Source of the DNA: Clostridia bacterium
GTDB lineage: Bacteria > Bacillota > Clostridia > Christensenellales > Aristaeellaceae
Reading direction: 5' to 3'
Assembly (NCBI GenBank): GCA_024404275.1
Contig: JAKSQG010000032.1
Coordinates: 1 to 13,191 of the forward strand
Length of the DNA stretch: 13,191 nucleotides
Shown: one piece after another, positions 1 through 7,447 of the stretch
How positions within the stretch are numbered: position 1 is the first letter of the stretch
Layout of the letters: every line of letters starts with the position of its first letter
The notes under the pieces: model-generated
Database searches by the model: none
What the model saw: the letters and a program-made list of their open reading frames with translations, nothing else
Told to the model about the DNA's origin: nothing
Translations under genes and position numbers: made by a program

Positions 1-362
1 TGATGCGCATGACCAAAGCCTCCATGCTGGAGGTGCTGGGCAGCGATTACATCCGCATGGCGCGCTCGAAAGGCGTCAAGGAACGCAGCATCATCATGAA
101 GCACGCCTTCCGCAACGCGCAGCTGACCGTCATCACTGTGATCGGTCAGGGCTTTATCAGCGCGCTGGCGGGCGCCGCCGTGGTGGAGCAATTGTTCAAC
201 ATCCCCGGTATCGGTTCCCTGATGGTCAACTCCATCGAAAAGCGTGACTACCAGACCATTCAGGCCATTACGCTGCTGGTCGCCATGCTCAATGTACTCA
301 TCAACCTGATCATCGACCTGATCTACGGCTGGGCGGATCCCCGCATCCGCCTCAATGACTGA
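1..362 (+). CDS. dppB: Peptide ABC transporter permease, DppB/OppB type (3' end only)
   Basis: This is the C-terminal 119 or so residues of an inner-membrane permease of the dipeptide/oligopeptide/nickel ABC importer family; the 5' part lies before the window. The ATG at 3 is an internal methionine, because the protein is already inside the cytoplasmic EAA coupling loop (YIRMARSKGVKE... then HAFRNA), which contacts the ATPases. Family-typical sequence follows: a membrane segment (about residues 38-60 of the fragment), the NIPGIGSLMV stretch, a last hydrophobic segment and the conserved end WADPRIRL. It stops with TGA, and the next permease gene starts 17 bases later, so the genes are co-transcribed. 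The family is certain; peptide rather than another substrate is inferred from the DppCDF neighbours. Confidence 0.93.
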   Translation, partial: MRMTKASMLEVLGSDYIRMARSKGVKERSIIMKHAFRNAQLTVITVIGQGFISALAGAAVVEQLFNIPGIGSLMVNSIEKRDYQTIQAITLLVAMLNVLINLIIDLIYGWADPRIRLND

Positions 363-379
363 GGGAGGAGGACAGAACC

Positions 380-1306
380 ATGCAGAATAATACCGCCTCT
401 TTTCAGGATAAAGCGGAGCTGAAGCGCATCCGCCGCCGTCTTTCCCGTGAGCAGCATTCGCTGACGCTGCGCCGTTTTCTGCGCAACAAAGTCTCGCTTC
501 TCGGTACCGTCATTGTCGTTCTGATGCTGCTGATCGCCATTTTTGCCCCGCTCATCTGCCGCTCTCTGGGCGTTGACCCCTACACCGCCGTTGTCAAGGA
601 CCGCCTCAAGGCCCCCCTTGACCCCACCGCCACCGTGCGCCATCTGTTTGGTACCGACAACATGGGCCGCGATGTGTTTGCCCGTGTACTGTACGGTGCC
701 CGCATCTCGATGACCGTCGGTTTCCTCGTCGGCACCATCTCCGGGCTGATCGGCATGGCGCTGGGTCTGTACGCCACCACCAGCAAACGGCTGGACAACC
801 TGCTCATGCGCATCTGCGACGGTCTCAAGGCCATCCCCAACATTCTGCTTGCCATCACGCTGATGGCGGTGCTGGGCAGCAACATGCGCAACGTCATCAT
901 CAGCCTGACCATCGTGGCCATTCCCGGTGTCGCCCGCATTGCCCGCTCGCAGGCGCTGCTGGTGCGTGAGCAAACCTATATTGAAGCCATGGACGCCGTC
1001 GGTGCCGGTCATACCCGCATTTTGTGGCGTCACATCATGCCCAACATCCTCTCGCAGGTGATCGTGCAGATGACCTTCAGCTTCGCCTCCGCCATCATCT
1101 CCGAGGCCTCCCTCAGCTTCCTCGGTGCCGGCATCCCCGACCCCGAACCCAGCTGGGGCGGCATGCTCAACCTCGCCCGCGGCTATGTCTACAAGGGCTG
1201 GTGGATGATCATTTTCCCCGCGCTGTTCACCATGCTGTCCGTACTGGGCTTCAACCTGTTCGGTGACGGCTTGCGCGATCTGCTCGATCCCCTGTCAGTG
1301 CGCTGA
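380..1306 (+). CDS. dppC: Peptide ABC transporter permease, DppC/OppC type
   Basis: This is the second membrane subunit of the peptide importer, 308 residues, the usual length for the family. An N-terminal cytoplasmic stretch rich in Arg and Lys (10-36) leads into the first membrane helix (about 38-60), as in the OppC N-terminal domain. The family signature HLFGTDNMGRDVFARVLYGAR follows at 89-109, and further helices span about 110-295. The EAA coupling loop is at 202-222 (EAMDAVGAG...RHIMPN) and the conserved SFLGAGIPDPEPSWG at 246-260. The start is supported by a GGGAGGAGGA ribosome binding site at 362-371. It sits between dppB and dppD in the standard permease-permease-ATPase-ATPase order. 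The exact peptide class cannot be told from the permease alone. Confidence 0.95.
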   Translation: MQNNTASFQDKAELKRIRRRLSREQHSLTLRRFLRNKVSLLGTVIVVLMLLIAIFAPLICRSLGVDPYTAVVKDRLKAPLDPTATVRHLFGTDNMGRDVFARVLYGARISMTVGFLVGTISGLIGMALGLYATTSKRLDNLLMRICDGLKAIPNILLAITLMAVLGSNMRNVIISLTIVAIPGVARIARSQALLVREQTYIEAMDAVGAGHTRILWRHIMPNILSQVIVQMTFSFASAIISEASLSFLGAGIPDPEPSWGGMLNLARGYVYKGWWMIIFPALFTMLSVLGFNLFGDGLRDLLDPLSVR

Positions 1307-1321
1307 GAAGGAGGAAGAGCA

Positions 1322-2320
1322 ATGAAAGAAAAGATCCTTCAGGTACGGGAGCTGACCACCAGCTTCAAAACGGACCGCGGTATGCTCAAAGCCATCGACG
1401 GCGTCTCCTTCGATGTGTATAAGGGCGAAATCCTGGGCATCGTGGGCGAAAGCGGCTGCGGCAAAAGCGTGACCAGCCAGTCTGTCATGCGCCTGTATGA
1501 TGAAAAATACGCCGTCCGCTATTCGGGCAGCGTCAAGCTGGAAGACCGTGAGCTGTTTGAAATTCCCTATAAAAAAATGCAGGATATCCGCGGCGCTGAA
1601 ATATCGATGATCTTTCAGGACGCGCTGTCCTCTCTGAACCCCGTGCTGCGCATCAGCGACCAGATCATGGAGCCGCTGCGCATCCACCAGCACATGAGCC
1701 GCAAGGAAGCCTATCAGAAGGCCATCGAAATGCTGCGTCTGGTCGGCATCCCCGCCCCCGAAAAGCGGGTGGACCAGTATCCGCACGAACTGTCCGGCGG
1801 CATGCGCCAAAGGGTCATGATCGCCATCGCCCTCGCCTGCCGTCCCAAGCTGCTCATTGCTGATGAGCCCACCACCGCGCTGGATGTGACCATTCAGGCG
1901 CAGATCATGGAGCTGATTGTGGAATTGAACCGCCAGCTGGATATGGGCGTCATGCTCATCACCCATGACCTGGCCGTGGTGGCGCAGACCTGCAGCCGCG
2001 TGGTGGTCATGTATCTGGGACAGATCGTGGAAGAAGCCGATGTGCAAACGCTTTTTGCCGAGCCGCTGCACCCCTACACCCACGGTCTCATGGCCTCCAT
2101 CCCCCGCCTGACGGGACAGCGCAGCGACCGGCTGTACATGATCCCCGGCGTGGTGCCGCTGCTCAATCAGATTCCCACCGGCTGCCGCTTCGCCCCGCGC
2201 TGCCCCTATGCCGATGAGCGCTGCCGTCAGCAGATGCCCGACCTCACCGCCTGCGGTGCCGAGGGACACAAGGTGCGCTGCTGGAATCCCGAAGCCGCCG
2301 CGAAAGGAGCCGAAGCATGA
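1322..2320 (+). CDS. dppD: Peptide ABC transporter ATP-binding protein, DppD/OppD type
   Basis: This 332-residue ATPase would drive peptide import at the cytoplasmic face of the permease pair. All ABC motifs are intact: Walker A GESGCGKS (42-49), Q-loop Gln 99 in IFQDALSSLNP, signature LSGGM (157-161), Walker B LLIADEPT (177-184, with Asp 181 and catalytic Glu 182), D-loop ALD, and switch His 215 in ITHD. The C-terminal oligopeptide/dipeptide extension carries the cysteines typical of this subfamily (Cys 288, 294 and 301 in the GCRFAPRCPY...RC region), which separates it from sugar-importer ATPases. The AAGGAGGAAGAG ribosome site at 1308-1319 fixes the start. Its TGA overlaps the next ATG as ATGA, indicating translational coupling with dppF. 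Confidence 0.95.
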   Translation: MKEKILQVRELTTSFKTDRGMLKAIDGVSFDVYKGEILGIVGESGCGKSVTSQSVMRLYDEKYAVRYSGSVKLEDRELFEIPYKKMQDIRGAEISMIFQDALSSLNPVLRISDQIMEPLRIHQHMSRKEAYQKAIEMLRLVGIPAPEKRVDQYPHELSGGMRQRVMIAIALACRPKLLIADEPTTALDVTIQAQIMELIVELNRQLDMGVMLITHDLAVVAQTCSRVVVMYLGQIVEEADVQTLFAEPLHPYTHGLMASIPRLTGQRSDRLYMIPGVVPLLNQIPTGCRFAPRCPYADERCRQQMPDLTACGAEGHKVRCWNPEAAAKGAEA

Positions 2321-3294
2321 GCGAAAAACCCATTGTACTGGAAGCCGAAAATGTCGCCACCTGGTTTCCCATCCGCGGTGCCATGGGACGCGTGGTCAAC
2401 CAGGTCAAGGCGGTGGACGGCGTCAGCCTGTGCCTTCGTCAGGGCGAGACCTACGGTCTTGTGGGCGAAAGCGGCTGCGGAAAAAGCACCCTCGGGCGCA
2501 CGCTGATCCGGCTGCTGGAGCCCACCTCCGGCAAGGTGAGGCTCTTTGGCGAGGACATCACCCATCTTTCCGCCAAGGAAATGCTGCGTTTCCGCAAGGA
2601 TATCCAGATCGTTTTTCAGGATCCCTATACCTCGCTGGACCCCCGTCAAAGGGTGGGCAGCATGCTGATGGAGATCCTCAAAATCCACAATATCGGCGCC
2701 ACCTCCGATGAGCGCATGGCCATCGCCATGGAAACGCTCACGCAGGTCGGCCTGCGCACCGAGCATTTTTACCGCTATCCGCATGAGTTTTCCGGCGGTC
2801 AGCGTCAGCGCATCGTGCTTGCCCGAGCGCTGATTCTGGGGCCCAAGATCGTGGTATGCGACGAGCCCGTTTCCGCACTCGACGTTTCCATCCAGTCGCA
2901 GATCATCAACCAGCTGTGCGACCTGCGCGATCAGAAGGGCCTGTCCTACCTGTTCATCTCCCACGATATGAGCGTCGTCCGCTATATTTCCGACCGTGTG
3001 GGCGTCATGTATCTGGGGCATCTGGTGGAGGAAGCCCCCACGGATGAGATCTTCGAGCATCCCCTGCACCCCTACACGCGTACGCTGCTTTCCGCAGTGC
3101 CCTCCATCGATCCGAATGCCGGCGGCGACCGCATCCTGCTGCAGGGCGACCCGCCCTCCCCCATCGATCCGCCCTCCGGCTGCGTGTTCCACACACGCTG
3201 TCCCTATGCCCGCCCCGAATGCGCGCAGAACGTCCCCTCCCTTGAGGAGGTGCGCAGCGGTCATCAGGTCGCCTGCCCCTACGCGAAAGCATAA
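2317..3294 (+). CDS. dppF: Peptide ABC transporter ATP-binding protein, DppF/OppF type
   Basis: This is the second ATPase of the heterodimeric peptide importer, 325 residues. Motifs in order: Walker A GESGCGKS (50-57), Q-loop Gln 101 in VFQDPYTSLDP, signature FSGGQ (158-162), Walker B IVVCDEP (178-184, Asp 182 and Glu 183), D-loop ALD, and switch His 216 in ISHD. The C-terminal family extension has HPYTRTLLSAVP (251-262) and cysteines 289, 295, 302 and 320, matching the oligopeptide/dipeptide ATPase C-terminal domain. It starts inside the stop of dppD (ATGA). It ends with TAA just before a strong terminator, so it is the last gene of the operon. The DppF/OppF assignment follows from gene order and family; the peptide specificity is unknown. 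Confidence 0.95.
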   Translation: MSEKPIVLEAENVATWFPIRGAMGRVVNQVKAVDGVSLCLRQGETYGLVGESGCGKSTLGRTLIRLLEPTSGKVRLFGEDITHLSAKEMLRFRKDIQIVFQDPYTSLDPRQRVGSMLMEILKIHNIGATSDERMAIAMETLTQVGLRTEHFYRYPHEFSGGQRQRIVLARALILGPKIVVCDEPVSALDVSIQSQIINQLCDLRDQKGLSYLFISHDMSVVRYISDRVGVMYLGHLVEEAPTDEIFEHPLHPYTRTLLSAVPSIDPNAGGDRILLQGDPPSPIDPPSGCVFHTRCPYARPECAQNVPSLEEVRSGHQVACPYAKA

Positions 3295-3300
3295 CTCCTC

Positions 3301-3341
3301 GCCCGTTCCCGTCAGAATTCTTTAACGGAACGGGCTTTTTT
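3301..3341 (+). terminator. Rho-independent terminator of the peptide-importer operon
   Basis: Perfect 9-bp arms GCCCGTTCC (3301-3309) and GGAACGGGC (3327-3335) flank a 17-base loop, followed directly by six T (3336-3341). It begins six bases after the dppF stop codon, the classic position for an intrinsic terminator. Confidence 0.92.
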
Positions 3342-3368
3342 GTATTGAAAATGCCCGTGGGATATGTT
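3340..3368 (+). promoter_or_regulatory. Possible promoter for the CHR-family genes
   Basis: TTGTAT (3340-3345) and TATGTT (3363-3368) are 17 bases apart, each matching 4 of 6 consensus bases. The -35 overlaps the T-run of the preceding terminator. Transcription would begin near 3375, leaving about 30 bases before the ATG at 3406. Some promoter is needed here because the previous operon terminates, but this match is weak. Confidence 0.35.
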
Positions 3369-3405
3369 ATTCTTACCCCAAACCGACAACAAAGATGAGG
3401 CTGAA

Positions 3406-3975
3406 ATGAAACTACTCTCTGATCTGTTTTTGACCTTTACTAAGATCGGGCTGTTTACCTTCGGCGGCGGCTATGCCATGGTTCCCGTCATTGAGCACGC
3501 CTGTGTGGATCAAAAGCAGTGGATCACCCATGACGACATGATGAACATCACCGTCATCGCCGAATCCACTCCCGGACCCATCGCCATCAACTGCGCCACC
3601 TTTGTCGGATACCGTCAAAAGGGACTGATCGGAGCCATTGCCGCCACGCTTGGCATCGTGCTGCCCTCCCTGATGATCATTTTCCTCATCGCTCTGCTGC
3701 TGGACGGCTTTTTGGAAATCACCGTGATCCGGAATGCCTTCAAGGGCATCAAGCTGGCGGTCGGCCTTCTGATTCTGGATGCCGCCCTCCGCATGATCAA
3801 AAAGATGCCCAAAAAGCCGCTCCCGCGCCTCATCATGGGCGGCACCGCCCTCATGATGACGGTCATCACTTTCTTTTCCCTCCGTTTTTCCTCCGTCGCC
3901 CTGCTCCTGACCGCCGGGCTCATCAGCCTGCTGCTGTATGCCTTCCCGAAACAAAAAGGGGGAAGCGCCTCATGA
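3406..3975 (+). CDS. CHR-family (chromate transporter type) membrane protein, first of a pair
   Basis: This is a short-chain CHR protein of 189 residues, equal to one half of a full ChrA. The family marks are FTFGGGYAMVPVIE (17-30), ESTPGP (53-58) and FVGY (66-69), then hydrophobic segments at about 74-100, 114-127 and 140-180. Family members export chromate in some bacteria; in many Bacillota the true substrate is unknown. I chose ATG 3406 because GATGAGG (3394-3400) lies five bases upstream and family homology starts at once. An in-frame ATG at 3364 would add 14 non-homologous residues, has no good ribosome site and would fall upstream of the expected transcription start. The stop overlaps the next start (ATGA), so both halves are probably made together and may form a heterodimer, as in the split CHR pairs of Bacillus. 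Confidence 0.88.
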   Translation: MKLLSDLFLTFTKIGLFTFGGGYAMVPVIEHACVDQKQWITHDDMMNITVIAESTPGPIAINCATFVGYRQKGLIGAIAATLGIVLPSLMIIFLIALLLDGFLEITVIRNAFKGIKLAVGLLILDAALRMIKKMPKKPLPRLIMGGTALMMTVITFFSLRFSSVALLLTAGLISLLLYAFPKQKGGSAS

Positions 3976-4529
3976 TTCTGCTGCAGCTTCTGTGGGGCTT
4001 TTTCAAAGTCGGCTGTTTTTCCTTCGGCGGCGCCTATGCCGCCATCCCGCTCATCCGGGAGGTCGTCCTTTCCTACGGCTGGCTGAGCGATGAAATGCTG
4101 ACGTATATGATCGCCGTCAGCGAAAGCACCCCCGGTCCCATCATGGTCAACCTCGCGACCTATGTCGGCACCGCCGAGGCGGGTCTGGCGGGCGCCCTGA
4201 CCGCCACCTTTGCCGTGGTGCTGCCATCCTTTCTGCTGGTGCTCCTCCTCACGGCCGTGCTTTCCAGAGTCATCAAAAATCCGTATGTGCAGGCTGTGCT
4301 GCGAGGGCTCAAGCCCTGCATGATCGGCATCATCCTGGTCACCGGCGGCCGCATGATCATTCAAAATCTGTTTGAAGAGAGCGGCACCTTCGATCCCCGC
4401 GCACTCCTCATCACCGCCCTGCTGGCCTGTGTTTATTTCAGCCGCGGCCGGCTGTTCAAAAAAAGCCTTTCGCCCATCCTGCTGATCGTTCTTGCCGCCC
4501 TGCTCGGCATGATCGTATACGCCCTATAA
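3972..4529 (+). CDS. CHR-family (chromate transporter type) membrane protein, second of a pair
   Basis: This is the partner short-chain CHR protein, 185 residues. The same motif order is seen as in its neighbour: FSFGGAYAAIPLIRE (16-30), ESTPGP (51-56) and NLATYVG (60-66), with hydrophobic segments at about 72-100, 110-125, 136-146 and 158-184. The two copies look like an ancient duplication of one half of ChrA, with opposite membrane topologies expected for a two-gene transporter. The start lies within the stop of the first gene (ATGA), indicating translational coupling. It ends with TAA 21 bases before the aldo/keto reductase, so the three genes may share a transcript. A chromate substrate is a family name, not something shown by the sequence; no other metal or oxyanion resistance gene is nearby. 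Confidence 0.88.
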   Translation: MILLQLLWGFFKVGCFSFGGAYAAIPLIREVVLSYGWLSDEMLTYMIAVSESTPGPIMVNLATYVGTAEAGLAGALTATFAVVLPSFLLVLLLTAVLSRVIKNPYVQAVLRGLKPCMIGIILVTGGRMIIQNLFEESGTFDPRALLITALLACVYFSRGRLFKKSLSPILLIVLAALLGMIVYAL

Positions 4530-4550
4530 AATCAATGATGGAGGTTCCCC

Positions 4551-5756
4551 ATGCAATACAGAATCGACCCCAGATCGGGCAACCGCCTGTCCGTCCTCGG
4601 CTTTGGCTGCATGCGCTTTGGAGGGGGCGACCTGGTCAGCTCCTTCAGCGGCAAATTTGACCGTGCCAAGGCCGAAAAACTGATCACCTCCGCGGTCGAC
4701 ATGGGCATCAACTATTTTGACACCGCCTATCTTTATTCCGGCAGCGAGGACATTCTCGGTCAGACGCTGGAAAAGCACGCCCTGCGCGACAAGGTGTACA
4801 TTGCCACCAAGCTGCCGCTCATCCTGCTGCGCAAAAAAGAAGATATCGAACGCATTTTTCAATAGGAGCTCAAGCGCCTGCGCACCGACCACATCGATTA
4901 TTATCTGATGCACATGCTGCCCGATGTGCAGGAGTGGAACAAGCTTTGCTCCTGGGGCATTCTGGACTGGCTCCGTGAGAAAAAAGAGAGCGGCATCCTC
5001 CGTCAGGTGGGCTTCTCCTTCCACGGCCCCTGCAAGGATTTTCTGGCACTGCTGGAGGTCTATGACTGGGATTTCTGCCAGATCCAGCTCAACTATTCCG
5101 ATGAAAACTATCAGGCGGGTCTCACAGGGCTCAAGGCTGCCCACGAAAAAGGGCTGCCCGTCATGATCATGGAGCCGCTGCTGGGCGGCAAGCTGGTCAA
5201 CGGTCTGCCCAAAGCCGCGGAAGAAAGATTTCAGCAGGCCGTCCCCGGCAGAAGCAACGCCGAATGGGGCTTGCGCTGGGTGTGGAACCGCCCCGAGGTC
5301 ACGCTGCTGCTGAGCGGCATGAACGAGATGGAACAGCTGGAAGCCAACGTTGCCTGCGCAGGTCAGGCAGCTCCCGATATGCTCAGCGAGGAAGAGCAGG
5401 CTGCCTACAGGGACGTCAAGCAGATCTTTGCCGATTCCTACAAGGTACACTGCACGGGCTGCCACTACTGCATGCCCTGCCCCGCGGGCGTCAACATTCC
5501 CGGCTGCTTCTCCGCCTACAACGCCCGCAGCGCCGTGGATAAAAACACAGGCCGCATGCAATACCTGATGACCACTTTGATGGGCAACAACCCAAGCTAC
5601 GCCAGCCTTTGCAAAAAGTGCGGCAAGTGCGAGGCACACTGCCCGCAGCATCTTGAGATCCGCAAGGAGCTGGAAAACGTCAGCGCCGAAATGGAGGGCG
5701 TGATGTTCAAAGGCGCCCGCGCCGGTCTCAAGCTCATGCGCAAATTCAAAAAATGA
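4551..5756 (+). CDS. Aldo/keto reductase with C-terminal ferredoxin domain, interrupted by an in-frame TAG
   Basis: This is a predicted NAD(P)H-dependent oxidoreductase of the ferredoxin-containing aldo/keto reductase group, 401 codons counting an amber codon at 105. The N-terminal barrel starts with RLSVLGFGCMRF; the catalytic tetrad fits Asp 57 and Tyr 62 (FDTAYLYSG), Lys 87 (ATKLP) and His 121 (YYLMHML). The C-terminal part carries two 4Fe-4S motifs: Cys 301, 304, 307, 310 (CTGCHYCMPCP) and Cys 354, 357, 360, 364 (CKKCGKCEAHCP). A GGAGG site at 4540-4544 supports the start. The TAG at 4863-4865 falls in the helix before the catalytic His; the frame is unchanged on both sides and typical sequence resumes at once (ELKRLRTDHIDYYL). 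There is no frameshift or decay elsewhere. Read with the standard code it would give a 104-residue stub lacking His 121 and all clusters, so it is either a fresh pseudogene or a recoded gene. Substrate unknown. Confidence 0.85.
4863..4865 (+). other. In-frame amber codon in the aldo/keto reductase
   Basis: TAG lies between CAA (Gln 104) and GAG (Glu 106) of one continuous frame. Relatives commonly have an Ile-Phe-x-Glu-Gln-Leu type sequence here (from memory), so Glu or Gln would suit the site. One base change from CAG or GAG would produce it. No ATG with a ribosome site follows; the next in-frame ATG is at 4908, already at the catalytic His. Confidence 0.9.
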
Positions 5757-5764
5757 TCCTTCAC

Positions 5765-5807
5765 AGCGTTTCCCCTTCGTCTGTTCAGGCGGGGGAAGCG
5801 CTTTTTT
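5765..5807 (+). terminator. Rho-independent terminator after the aldo/keto reductase
   Basis: An 11-bp stem, AGCGTTTCCCC (5765-5775) with GGGGAAGCGCT (5792-5802) and one G-U pair, surrounds a 16-base loop and runs into T at 5802-5807. It starts eight bases after the reductase stop and separates that gene from the sugar operon. Confidence 0.9.
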
Positions 5808-5852
5808 CTATCCGGCAAAATGGAAAATATCCAAAAAGAAACCGATTGTGCA

Positions 5853-5881
5853 TTGACAAAATGGCAAGGTTTTATTATAAT
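5853..5881 (+). promoter_or_regulatory. Consensus sigma-A promoter of the sugar operon
   Basis: A perfect -35 TTGACA (5853-5858) and a perfect -10 TATAAT (5876-5881) are separated by the optimal 17 bases. It lies in an AT-rich patch within otherwise GC-rich DNA, just after a terminator and upstream of the binding-protein gene. Transcription should begin near 5888, giving a leader of about 50 bases. A promoter this strong normally needs a repressor. Confidence 0.93.
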
Positions 5882-5888
5882 TGTGATA

Positions 5889-5906
5889 AGGTTGAGCGTT
5901 AAACCT
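5889..5906 (+). promoter_or_regulatory. Probable operator (LacI-family type palindrome)
   Basis: AGGTTGAGC (5889-5897) and GTTAAACCT (5898-5906) form an 18-bp palindrome matching at 7 of 9 positions, with CpG at its centre as in many LacI/GalR-family operators. It sits right at the expected +1, where a bound repressor would block RNA polymerase, as at lac O1. It does not fit the CcpA cre pattern. No regulator gene lies in the window, so the binding protein is inferred only. Confidence 0.6.
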
Positions 5907-5938
5907 GCCAATTCCATACATTTCGAGGAGGTCTGTCC

Positions 5939-7366
5939 ATGAACAGGTTCGTTAAGCTCGTTTCTCTGTTGCTTGCCGCGGCCCTGCTGCTTTCCGCCCT
6001 GCCCTGCACCCTTGCCGAGGAGGTCATCGATGCCGATCTGAACTGCACGATCACCCTGGGCAACTGGCCGGCCGATACCGCGCCTCAGGCTGAAAAGGAC
6101 CTGTTCCTGGGCTATCAGGCCACGATGGCCAAACAGTACCCCAACGTGACCCTGGTGCCCGACTACTACTCCTACACGCTGAGCAGCTATGTGCCCATGG
6201 CCAAGGGCGGCACGGCCCCCAGCATCTTCCAGCCCCCCTTCACCGATCCGCAGCTGCTCATCAGCCAGCATCTGGTCGGCGATGTCACCGAGGCACTGCA
6301 AAATGCCGGCGTGCTGGATAAGTTCAGCCCCAGCTATGTTGAGATGCTGGCGGGCGATGACGGCCGCATCTACGGTCTGCCCCGCGACGGCTATGTGCTG
6401 GGTCTGCACATCAACATCGATCTGTTCCGTGAAGCCGGCCTGATGACCGAAGAAGGCCTGCCCATGTATCCCACCACCCTGCAGGAGCTGGCCGAATACG
6501 GTCAGATCATCCGTGAAAAGACCGGCAAGGCCGGTCTGGTGTTCCCCGCCAGCGAGACCTACGGCGGCTGGCTGTTCACCAACATCGCGTGGAACTTTGG
6601 CTGCGTGGGCGAAAGCGCCCTCGAATATCAGGATGAAGACGGCCGCTGGGTGTGCAACTTCACCTCTCCCGAGTGCATCGCCGCCATGGAATACATGCGT
6701 GACCTGCGCTGGAAGTACGATATCCTGAACGCCGACGCCACCACCTCCGACTGGGCCAGCTCCCACACCTCTCTGGGTACGGGCGAGGCGGCCATGAACT
6801 TCGGTGCCGATGACTGCGTTGACCAGCCCACCGCCAACAAGGGTCTGCCGGTCGACAGCTTCGCGCTGGTTCCCTTCCCCGCCGGTCCCGCGGGCCGCTA
6901 CGCCCTCGCCGGCGGCACCTGCTACATGTTTGCCCCCAACATCACTGCCGATCAGGGCACCGCGCTGATGGCCTACCTGAAGGTGCTGGGCAAGCTGCCC
7001 TTCCTCGATGACGCCATCGTCGCCGGCATGCGTGCCGACTATGCCGCCAAGCGTGACCGCGGCGCCCCCGTGCTGCCCGCCATCAGCGCCTGGAATGACG
7101 AGGACTACAATGCCGCCAAGCAGGCCGTCATTGACGAATTCTGCAACGTCGATATGCGTTTGTACAACGATTTCTTCGATTCCATCTCCGAAGGCACCAT
7201 CACCCTCAAGAGCGAAGAACCCGTCTTTGCCCAGCAGCTGTATCGTGAGCTGACCTCCGTGGTGCAGCGCATGATCACCCGCGAGGGCGCCGATGTGGAA
7301 AAGGCCCTGCGCAAGGCCGAGGAATCCTTCCAGGAGTATCTGGACGACGAGATCAACGACTATTGA
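5939..7366 (+). CDS. Sugar ABC transporter substrate-binding protein (family 1 type)
   Basis: This is the secreted solute-binding subunit of a carbohydrate ABC importer, 475 residues, somewhat longer than the usual 410-450. The signal peptide has basic residues (MNRFVK) and a Leu/Ala-rich core up to about residue 22, with likely cleavage after Ala 26 (TLA before EEV). Cys 23 lies in ALPC, which is a poor lipobox, so lipid anchoring is uncertain. The mature part has the binding-protein pattern GGTAPSIFQ near 90-98, RIYGLPRDGYVLGLHINIDLFREAGL in the hinge region, and a Trp- and Tyr-rich middle. A GAGGAGG site (5925-5931) seven bases upstream sets the start. Two tandem TGA codons end it, followed by a strong hairpin before the permease genes. 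Position with two permeases and two GH65 phosphorylases suggests an alpha-linked di- or oligosaccharide ligand; this is inference. Confidence 0.9.
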   Translation: MNRFVKLVSLLLAAALLLSALPCTLAEEVIDADLNCTITLGNWPADTAPQAEKDLFLGYQATMAKQYPNVTLVPDYYSYTLSSYVPMAKGGTAPSIFQPPFTDPQLLISQHLVGDVTEALQNAGVLDKFSPSYVEMLAGDDGRIYGLPRDGYVLGLHINIDLFREAGLMTEEGLPMYPTTLQELAEYGQIIREKTGKAGLVFPASETYGGWLFTNIAWNFGCVGESALEYQDEDGRWVCNFTSPECIAAMEYMRDLRWKYDILNADATTSDWASSHTSLGTGEAAMNFGADDCVDQPTANKGLPVDSFALVPFPAGPAGRYALAGGTCYMFAPNITADQGTALMAYLKVLGKLPFLDDAIVAGMRADYAAKRDRGAPVLPAISAWNDEDYNAAKQAVIDEFCNVDMRLYNDFFDSISEGTITLKSEEPVFAQQLYRELTSVVQRMITREGADVEKALRKAEESFQEYLDDEINDY

Positions 7367-7381
7367 TGACTGTATGATCCT

Positions 7382-7410
7382 GCGCCGGCGGTGAGTGTCA
7401 TCGCCGGCGC
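7382..7410 (+). terminator. Strong intercistronic hairpin (partial terminator or mRNA stabiliser)
   Basis: The arms GCGCCGGCGGTGA (7382-7394) and TCATCGCCGGCGC (7398-7410) pair over 13 bases with one G-U, leaving a three-base loop, and are followed by CTTTTC. The T-run is only four, so full termination is doubtful. Placed between a binding-protein gene and its permeases, such hairpins typically protect the upstream mRNA or thin out read-through, giving more binding protein than permease. Confidence 0.8.
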
Positions 7411-7435
7411 CTTTTCAAGGCAAAGCGACTTTTCC

Positions 7436-7440
7436 GGAGG
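7436..7440 (+). promoter_or_regulatory. Ribosome binding site that sets the first permease start
   Basis: GGAGG lies one base before ATG 7442 but seven bases before ATG 7448, so 7448 is the likely start. A longer frame beginning with GTG at 7391 would use codons inside the hairpin and is rejected. Confidence 0.8.
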
Positions 7441-7447
7441 AATGACC

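Noticed and set aside
323..3264. Long minus-strand open frames antisense to the peptide importer genes
   Set aside because: They mirror intact dppC, dppD and dppF, lack good ribosome sites and have the same low-complexity shadow composition.
3364..3405. Upstream start for the first CHR gene
   Set aside because: It would add 14 residues unlike the family, has no clear ribosome site, and overlaps the possible promoter; ATG 3406 is better placed.
4866..4908. Restart of translation after the amber codon in the reductase, using the AGGAG that overlaps the TAG
   Set aside because: No ATG, GTG or TTG stands at a useful distance in frame, and ATG 4908 lies too far from it and already at the catalytic His. 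A restarted product would lack half the barrel.
5889..5906. CcpA cre site at the sugar operon start
   Set aside because: The central CG fits but the flanking TG and CA positions required by the cre pattern do not, so a local LacI-family operator is the better reading.
5939..6016. Lipoprotein signal peptide with Cys 23 on the sugar-binding protein
   Set aside because: The residues before the Cys (ALP) do not make a good lipobox because Pro stands at -1; cleavage after Ala 26 by signal peptidase I fits better, though this is not certain.
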